From Flavobacterium sp. ov086 (GTDB lineage Bacteria; Bacteroidota; Bacteroidia; Flavobacteriales; Flavobacteriaceae): a stretch of 64,000 bases of DNA. Positions within the stretch are counted from its first letter, which is position 1. Every line of letters starts with the position of its first letter. The notes under the pieces were generated by a model. That model had not been told where the DNA came from and searched no databases. It saw nothing but the letters and a program-made list of their open reading frames with translations. This document shows positions 59,266 through 64,000 of the stretch, one piece after another. Where the stretch lies: positions 1-64,000 of the forward strand of contig NZ_FZNL01000022.1 in the NCBI RefSeq assembly GCF_900187965.1. Direction: 5' to 3'. The translations under genes and the position numbers were made by a program.

Positions 59266-60027
59266 ATGACAAAAATACATCACCTAAACTGTGTGAAAAT
59301 TGTTTCTCCTGTTAACGATAACGTCTGTGGACATTGCCTTTTGATTAAAGAAAACGACAAACTCATTTTAATAGATACAGGAATAGGACTCTTAGACATT
59401 CAAAAACCATTAGAACGAATAGGGCAGCAACTTATTGATATGGTTGGATATCGCTTTAATGAAAATCAAACTGCCATAAAACAAATCGAAAAACTGGGGC
59501 TTGATCCTAAAAAAGTTACAGATTGTGTTATTTCGCATTTAGATAATGATCATATTGGTGGTTTGGCAGATTTCCCAAACGCAAACATTCATATTGGAAT
59601 TGAAGAATATGAAAACTTCAATTCCGGAAGTCCTAGATATTTAAAAACACCATTATCTCATAACCCAACGATCAAGACTTATAACAAATCGGATTTCAAT
59701 TGGTTTGGATTTGAAGCTAGAAAAATCAATACAAATACCGAAACAGAAATTTTTCTTGTTCCACTTTTCGGGCATACTTTAGGACATTGCGGCGTTGTTA
59801 TAAAAACAGAAAAAGGATGGTTGTTTTATATTGCCGATGCCTATTACATGCGAATAGAACTAACTGATAACGATCATCCGGTGAATCAATTGGCCCAAAT
59901 GAGAGCCGAAGACAATGATCTAAGATTAAGCACATTAGATAAAATCAGGAATTTGATAAATGAACATCCCGAAATTGAAGTTTTTGGATATCACGATATA
60001 GAAGAGTTTAACTTTTACAAGAACTAA
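59266..60027 (+). CDS. Metallo-beta-lactamase-fold hydrolase
   Basis: A 253-residue MBL-fold protein. The metal site is SHLDNDHIGG, with His91, Asp93, Asp95 and His96, so the second His of the classical HxHxDH is Asp as in several MBL subgroups. Further ligands are likely in PLFGHTLGHCGVV (His), YIADAYY (Asp) and GYHDIEEF (His). The N-terminal LILIDTGIGLLDIQKP is typical of lactonase-like members. The substrate is unknown; a lactonase or phosphodiesterase-like role is possible. No signal peptide. Confidence 0.82.
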   Translation: MTKIHHLNCVKIVSPVNDNVCGHCLLIKENDKLILIDTGIGLLDIQKPLERIGQQLIDMVGYRFNENQTAIKQIEKLGLDPKKVTDCVISHLDNDHIGGLADFPNANIHIGIEEYENFNSGSPRYLKTPLSHNPTIKTYNKSDFNWFGFEARKINTNTETEIFLVPLFGHTLGHCGVVIKTEKGWLFYIADAYYMRIELTDNDHPVNQLAQMRAEDNDLRLSTLDKIRNLINEHPEIEVFGYHDIEEFNFYKN

Positions 60028-60149
60028 ACGAACAAACAAAAACCAACATGATGAAAAAAATGGAGTAACTATATAGTGATAATTGGAATAGTTTCACTCA
60101 TTATTAGAAACATTGATTTACTAATCATTTTTTTTGAAAAATTGACAAA

Positions 60150-60707
60150 ATGAACCCAACCTTCTTCTCCACCCAAGAAAAATTCAGAGAATGGCTAGAA
60201 AAGCATCACCAAGAAGAAACCGAATTATTGGTTGGTTTCTACAAAGTGAATAGCAAAAAACCATCTATGTCCTGGTCAGAATCTGTAGATCAGGCACTTT
60301 GTTTTGGCTGGATTGATGGCATTCGCAAATCTATTGATGAAGAAAGTTACACAATCAGGTTTACACCAAGAAAAAAAACCAGTATTTGGAGCGCAATAAA
60401 TATCAAGAAAATCGAAGTACTTACAAAAGCCGGACTGATGAAAGAAGCCGGAATAAAAGCTTTCGAATTCAGATCTGAAGAAAGATCTAAAATTTACTCG
60501 CATGAAAATGAAGCGTATGTTCTCGATCCTGAATTCGAAAAGCAATTTAAAGCCAATAAAATAGCTTGGGAATATTTCAACAATCAGGCACCATCGTACA
60601 AAAAAGTAATAATTCACGTGATTATGAGCGCCAAACAAGAAAAAACCAGACTTTCCAGATTGGAGAAAGCAATAAAATTTAGTGCCGAAGGAAAACGAAT
60701 GTTGTAA
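60150..60707 (+). CDS. YdeI/OmpD-associated family protein
   Basis: A 185-residue cytoplasmic protein matching the YdeI family (OmdA domain): FREWLEKHHQEETELLVGFY, SMSWSESVDQALCFGWIDGI, FTPRKKTSIWSAINIKKIE at the centre, and a C-terminal helical part (RLSRLEKAIKFSAEGKRML). Members are annotated as bacteriocin-protection proteins, but their role is not settled. It is a single gene. Confidence 0.85.
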   Translation: MNPTFFSTQEKFREWLEKHHQEETELLVGFYKVNSKKPSMSWSESVDQALCFGWIDGIRKSIDEESYTIRFTPRKKTSIWSAINIKKIEVLTKAGLMKEAGIKAFEFRSEERSKIYSHENEAYVLDPEFEKQFKANKIAWEYFNNQAPSYKKVIIHVIMSAKQEKTRLSRLEKAIKFSAEGKRML

Positions 60708-60781
60708 ACACTATTGTTTTAATATAGTTTAAACTGTAACTTTATTCCATGAAAAAAGTTTTAGCTAAAAAGAGATAAACA

Positions 60782-61684
60782 ATGGAAAAAAGAACAACCT
60801 TACAATACTACGTTTTAGATGTATTCTCCAATACAAGTTACAAAGGAAATCCGTTGTCTGTTGTTTTTACCGATGGTGATTTAGATTTAGAAATCTATCA
60901 AAACATTTCAAAGGAATTTGGTTATTCTGAAACTTCGTTTGTCTATTATTCTACCAAGAAAAAAGCGCTAAAAGTTCGTTCGTTTACTCCAACAGGTTTC
61001 GAAATAGATGGCGCAGGACACAATTTGTTAGGTGCTGTTTGTGGAGCGTTACTTAAAAATATGCCCATTTTTGAAGAACAGAATGAAAGTGAACGTTTTG
61101 TAATCATGAAAAATTCACCGATACCTTTAACGGTAAGTTTTGATCCTGTTACGCAAGATCCGGTGGTGCAAATGCATCAAAAATCGGCAGTGATCAAACA
61201 AGAAATTCCAACTTACAGAATTGCAGTAGCACTTGGTTTAAAAATTGAGGATTTAGATGTAAATGCTTTTGTACCTACAATAGTCAAAACAGAAGTCGCA
61301 CACACCATGGTTCCCATAAAAAACAGTCAAGTGCTCAACAGTTGCATTCCGGACAATCAACTTTTAATCGAAATTTCGAAAGAATATAATTTTGAAGGAT
61401 TCTATTGTTTCACCCTTTCTGACGAAAATCAGGAACATGTGGTCGAAACTAGATTCTTCAACCCAATAATTGGCATAAATGAAGATCCTGCAACGGGAAC
61501 AGCTGCCGGCCCTTTAATTGGTTTTTTAACTCAAAAGAAATTCACCAAATCAGACAAAGAGTATAAGATTTTGCAAGGCGTAAAATTAAAGCAGCCTTCG
61601 GTGATTGAAGTTATGAATCGCGACGAGGATATTTTGGTTGGCGGTTCATCGATTATAACAATGAAGGGGGAACTTTATTTATAA
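60782..61684 (+). CDS. PhzF-family isomerase
   Basis: A 300-residue protein of the PhzF/diaminopimelate-epimerase-like fold. The N-terminus YVLDVFSNTSYKGNPLSVVF, the catalytic Glu50 in EFGYSETSFVYY, RSFTPTGFEIDGAGHNLLGA and NEDPATGTAAGPLIGFL are family motifs. PhzF isomerises an intermediate in phenazine synthesis, but most members, including this one with no other phz genes nearby, have unknown substrates. It begins 74 bases after the YdeI-like gene. Confidence 0.88.
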   Translation: MEKRTTLQYYVLDVFSNTSYKGNPLSVVFTDGDLDLEIYQNISKEFGYSETSFVYYSTKKKALKVRSFTPTGFEIDGAGHNLLGAVCGALLKNMPIFEEQNESERFVIMKNSPIPLTVSFDPVTQDPVVQMHQKSAVIKQEIPTYRIAVALGLKIEDLDVNAFVPTIVKTEVAHTMVPIKNSQVLNSCIPDNQLLIEISKEYNFEGFYCFTLSDENQEHVVETRFFNPIIGINEDPATGTAAGPLIGFLTQKKFTKSDKEYKILQGVKLKQPSVIEVMNRDEDILVGGSSIITMKGELYL

Positions 61685-61695
61685 AAAAATAATTA

Positions 61696-62058
61696 ATGCC
61701 AGATTTTAAAAATAAAACTTGGATTCTAAGTGATTTCATCAAATTTGTTCAGGCAAAAAAAGATCGTTCATTAAACTATAATCCCAATTATACCTATGAT
61801 ATATATGCCCCAAATAACGATGATCAACTTTCGCCTGAAACAATTATTTACGTTGGAAATACGGTTGAAGTTGATGACAATGACAAAGAAATTTATCCCG
61901 ATATTGTCATAAAAATGGATTATTGGTTCGAATATTCCTGCGATAACTTTCAGGATGTTATTGATTTGGCTACTTCACAAAATGCTAATGTAAATACCTA
62001 TAAACTAACTGAATGCTTAAACTATTATAGTAAACACGATACTTTTTTAGATCTATAA
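61696..62058 (+). CDS. Small protein of unknown function (possibly DUF7716)
   Basis: A 120-residue acidic, tyrosine-rich cytoplasmic protein: KTWILSDFIKFVQAKKDRSL, PETIIYVGNTVEVDDNDKEI, then CDNFQDVIDLATSQNANVNT and a terminal ALNYY-like segment (ECLNYYSKHDTFLDL). The spacing of these pieces recalls DUF7716 from memory, which I cannot confirm. It starts 11 bases after the PhzF-like gene and shares its transcript. Confidence 0.6.
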   Translation: MPDFKNKTWILSDFIKFVQAKKDRSLNYNPNYTYDIYAPNNDDQLSPETIIYVGNTVEVDDNDKEIYPDIVIKMDYWFEYSCDNFQDVIDLATSQNANVNTYKLTECLNYYSKHDTFLDL

Positions 62059-62060
62059 AT

Positions 62061-62092
62061 AAAAAAACTGCATTAAATAATGCAGTTTTTCT
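62061..62092. terminator. Bidirectional terminator between convergent genes
   Basis: CTGCATT (62068-62074) pairs with AATGCAG (62079-62085), extended by A and T runs on both sides. It serves the plus-strand PhzF unit and the minus-strand DinB-like gene. Confidence 0.85.
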
Positions 62093-62096
62093 TTTT

Positions 62097-63227
62097 CTAT
62101 TTCTTAATCTCTTTTGGAAATGTTTGCTTTTGCTCTGGCGGAATTCTTTTCTTTAAAAACAAAATTTGTCCCAAATGACTTGATTGATGCTCCATAACGT
62201 GAAACCAACAATATTGATTTGTCCAGTCATATCTTGTCTGAACTTCAGCAAACCATGCATCGTCTCTTTTCTTTAATTCTGAAATGGTTTTTGCCCTCAC
62301 TTCATTATAGATATCTAAATAATACTGTATATCGTGACCTTTAAATTCATCTCGCCCGCCTTGATCTAAGTCCAGAGCTTTTTGCCATATCTTCTTTTCT
62401 TCTTCGTTAAAACCTCTGTTCTCGAAAGTAAAAACCTGATAATACTTTTCGGCAGCAGCCAAATGCATTACAAGAGCTCCAATTCGGTTGGCTTGATCAT
62501 CATGTAGATAATCAATTTCGTATTGACTCATATTTTTAACCGTTCTCTCTACACGACCTTTAAGATCTTCGAGCATCGAAATCATGTCACCAATTTTAGG
62601 CGAAGCTCCTTCGACATTTCCAATCTTCGCTTCTTGTCTTGGCTTGATACCGGTTCCTTCTAATAGTAAACTGTTTTTACCATCAACACTGGATTTGTCC
62701 AAAGAAATTTTATATTCTTTAACTTTAACAACATTGTCTTTCGATATTCCAAAACCCCATTTCGGAATGTTTCCGTCTTTTATTGGAGTTTCAAAACTTG
62801 AATTTAAAACCGCTAAAGGCTCAAAAACACCTTTGTCATTTTCGATAAGTAATTCAAATTTATCAAAATAGAATTTGCCGTTATACAAACATAATCCTCC
62901 AAAACTTAGTGATTTGCTATTTGCATCAATCGTTCCTTCGACAGTATATGATTGCCATTCTTTTGATTTTACTGGTCTGTCGCTCATATTGTCAAAAAAA
63001 CCGTCTTCATCGTTTTTAGTATCCACGCGTGCCCAGACTCCTGCCCACGATTTCGGTTCTGTAGTTTCTACTTTTATGGAAGCGATTACTCTGAATTTTT
63101 TCTTTACGGAAGTTTGAATATCAATTGTCTGATTGAAGGAAGTCCAATCGCTCGAAACAACTTTTTGTGTCTGCGCCTGTGCCAAAGCAAAACTCAGAAA
63201 CAATAATAACTTTGCTATCTTTTTCAT
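62097..63227 (-). CDS. Secreted DinB-like domain protein with N-terminal beta-sandwich
   Basis: A 376-residue protein with signal peptide MKKIAKLLLFLSFALAQAQ. Residues about 25-200 form a carbohydrate-binding-like beta-sandwich (SSDWTSFNQTIDIQTSVKK, FYFDKFELLIENDKGVFEPL). The C-terminal half (about 210-365) is DinB-like, with metal-ligand candidates in MHLAAAEKYYQVF and HVMEHQSSHLGQILFLKK. Secreted DinB proteins with such a leader are seen in Bacteroidota; the reaction is unknown. Confidence 0.75.
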   Translation of the reverse strand: MKKIAKLLLFLSFALAQAQTQKVVSSDWTSFNQTIDIQTSVKKKFRVIASIKVETTEPKSWAGVWARVDTKNDEDGFFDNMSDRPVKSKEWQSYTVEGTIDANSKSLSFGGLCLYNGKFYFDKFELLIENDKGVFEPLAVLNSSFETPIKDGNIPKWGFGISKDNVVKVKEYKISLDKSSVDGKNSLLLEGTGIKPRQEAKIGNVEGASPKIGDMISMLEDLKGRVERTVKNMSQYEIDYLHDDQANRIGALVMHLAAAEKYYQVFTFENRGFNEEEKKIWQKALDLDQGGRDEFKGHDIQYYLDIYNEVRAKTISELKKRDDAWFAEVQTRYDWTNQYCWFHVMEHQSSHLGQILFLKKRIPPEQKQTFPKEIKK

Positions 63228-63329
63228 TTTTATATGTTTTAACTTTCTTTTGTAAAGATATACTGTTTATTTAAGACTATAAATAATTATTCATTCGAAA
63301 ATTCTTTCAAATCATAAATATTGTCCATA

Positions 63330-63361
63330 AAAAAAGCTGCATCGTTTGATGCAGCTTTTTT
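63330..63361 (-). terminator. Terminator of the CDGSH gene
   Basis: GCTGCATC (63336-63343) pairs with GATGCAGC (63348-63355) around a TTT-type loop, with A and T runs on both sides. It lies 28 bases past the stop at 63389. Confidence 0.85.
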
Positions 63362-63388
63362 TATATTCAAACCAGAAAATTAAACTTT

Positions 63389-63616
63389 TTAGTTCGTTTT
63401 CATCGGTGGTAAATCGAATGCGATTGATTCGTGCTCAAAGTTGTTACGGTGTCCACCATCGCAAAATGGTTTGTTTGCAGATAATCCGCAACGGCAAAGT
63501 CCTAATGCAGATCTTCCTTGAAGTCCGTAAACTGCTCCTTCAGAATCCATGATTTCGAAATCACCTTCGATTTTTATAGATCCGTTTTTATTGATGATTA
63601 ATTTTGTCTTGCTCAT
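63389..63616 (-). CDS. CDGSH iron-sulfur domain protein
   Basis: A 75-residue protein with one CDGSH-type 2Fe-2S site: Cys41, Cys43, Cys52 and His56 in CRCGLSANKPFCDGGH, exactly the C-x-C-x2-S-x3-P-x-C-D-G-x-H pattern. The N-terminal strand (LIINKNGSIKIEGDFEI) is typical of bacterial members. Such proteins bind a redox-active, pH-labile cluster; the partner is unknown. The start at 63616 follows an A/T-rich leader with a near-match to a -7 element (AATCTTTG, 63642-63649). Confidence 0.92.
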   Translation of the reverse strand: MSKTKLIINKNGSIKIEGDFEIMDSEGAVYGLQGRSALGLCRCGLSANKPFCDGGHRNNFEHESIAFDLPPMKTN

Positions 63617-63795
63617 AACTTGTTTTTGTTTTTTTCGAGAGCAAAGATTGCAAAATAAATTTTTAAGATTTTAATTGAAGTGCTAGTTTAAACTGGTTCT
63701 ATTTTATGGGGTTTTACCGCAGAGGTTTTCGCGGAGATTTTATGGGTTGGGTTGAAATAATCGTGCAAAGGCGCTAAGACGCAAAGTTTCTTGCT

Positions 63796-63872
63796 TTTGT
63801 CAGGCTGAGCGAAGTCGAAGTCCCGCAAAGTGATTCAGCAAACGGAGCTTCGACTTCGCTCAGCCTGACAAA
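63796..63872. repeat. Inverted-repeat element (25-bp arms)
   Basis: The arms at 63796-63820 and 63848-63872 are perfect inverted copies; the core is GTCAGGCTGAGCGAAGTCGA. About 27 bases separate them. This GTCAGGCTGAGCGAAGTCGA family is widespread in Bacteroidota genomes. It has no gene and looks like a non-autonomous REP/MITE-type element. Confidence 0.8.
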
Positions 63873-63900
63873 CGAAATCATTCTTATGAAAACTGTTTTT

Positions 63901-63978
63901 TTAGCCCCGATAGAAGTGGAAATCCTTTTGTGCCGGGATTCGGCACAAAAGATTGGAACGGATAGCGGGATTAGCTCC
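63901..63978. repeat. Dispersed intergenic element, copy 2
   Basis: AGCCCCGATAGAAGTGGAAA, ATCCTTTTGTGCCGGGATTC, CGGCACAAAAGATTGGAACG and GATAGCGGGATTAGCTCC run in order. The middle forms a hairpin (TTTTGTGCCG with CGGCACAAAA). The same layout, diverged, is at 36130-36205. Confidence 0.65.
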
Positions 63979-64000
63979 TAAAAAAACTACTAAGAAATAT

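Larger units (their letters stand above)
63617..64000. other. 384-base repeat-rich gap at the right edge
   Basis: This gap contains GCTAAGACGCAAAG-type sequence, a 25-bp inverted-repeat element (63796-63872) and a second dispersed element (63901-63978). I see no gene. The next gene lies beyond the window. Confidence 0.6.

Noticed and set aside
60028..60149. Short hydrophobic reading frame between the MBL-fold and YdeI-like genes
   Set aside because: It is only about 25 codons of isoleucine-rich sequence without a start or conservation signal; too weak to call a remnant.

Overview
The window is low-GC DNA from a member of the Bacteroidota, most likely a Flavobacterium-type organism. The evidence is an ATP synthase beta/epsilon pair without the other subunits, a type IX secretion (T9SS) C-terminal sorting domain, TonB-dependent receptors with carboxypeptidase-like N-terminal domains, many lipoproteins, DUF4270, DUF4286, a bifunctional OlsF-like acyltransferase, and promoters of the Bacteroidota TAnnTTTG (-7) type. 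Intergenic regions carry the short inverted repeats typical of flavobacterial genomes. I see no rRNA, tRNA, CRISPR array or prophage.

Layout. 0-0.3 kb: right end of an IS3-family element. 0.35-7 kb: atpC, atpD, a GDSL esterase lipoprotein and a TonB-dependent receptor, all on the minus strand. 7.3-21.8 kb: an accessory island on the minus strand. In transcription order it holds a small T9SS-sorted protein, a 2177-residue SpvB/FG-GAP/RHS protein with a C-terminal toxin-like domain, two small candidate immunity genes, a REP-associated tyrosine transposase (RAYT) between perfect inverted REP sequences, gene remnants, a small membrane protein, and five tandem secreted tail-fibre-like paralogues. 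The RHS pair and the paralogue array are each preceded by the same promoter-plus-terminator DNA module.

21.8-26.3 kb: a minus-strand operon of a half-length glycogen-synthase homologue, a DUF4270 lipoprotein and glmS. It is divergent from panC-panD at 26.4-27.6 kb. 28-32.7 kb: an esterase-fold protein whose nucleophile position is Asp, radA, and a GT51 transglycosylase. 33-39 kb: tas-type aldo-keto reductase, a ParE-like toxin with an internal deletion and its antitoxin, an OmpA lipoprotein, xth, and an OlsF-like aminolipid acyltransferase. 39-43.5 kb: TM2 and DUF805 membrane proteins, a 2-hydroxyacid dehydrogenase, nhaA, a lipoprotein and a membrane-anchored cytochrome c. 43.7-51.6 kb: housekeeping genes proC, mgtE, rsmA, a DUF4286 gene, a TPR protein, lgt and serS.

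51.8-64 kb: mostly single genes. These include a left-handed beta-helix protein, a patatin-like phospholipase, a PKD lipoprotein, a DMP19-like protein, a small basic protein that looks frameshifted, a run of small secreted proteins, a metallo-beta-lactamase-fold hydrolase, YdeI-like and PhzF-like proteins, a secreted DinB-like protein and a CDGSH iron-sulfur protein.

The most interesting part is the 7.3-21.8 kb island. It looks like a T9SS-linked RHS polymorphic-toxin locus with debris of earlier immunity genes and REP/RAYT activity, next to an array of secreted paralogues with variable N-termini and a constant C-terminus. Several start codons were moved from the longest open frame, and the reason is given in each entry.
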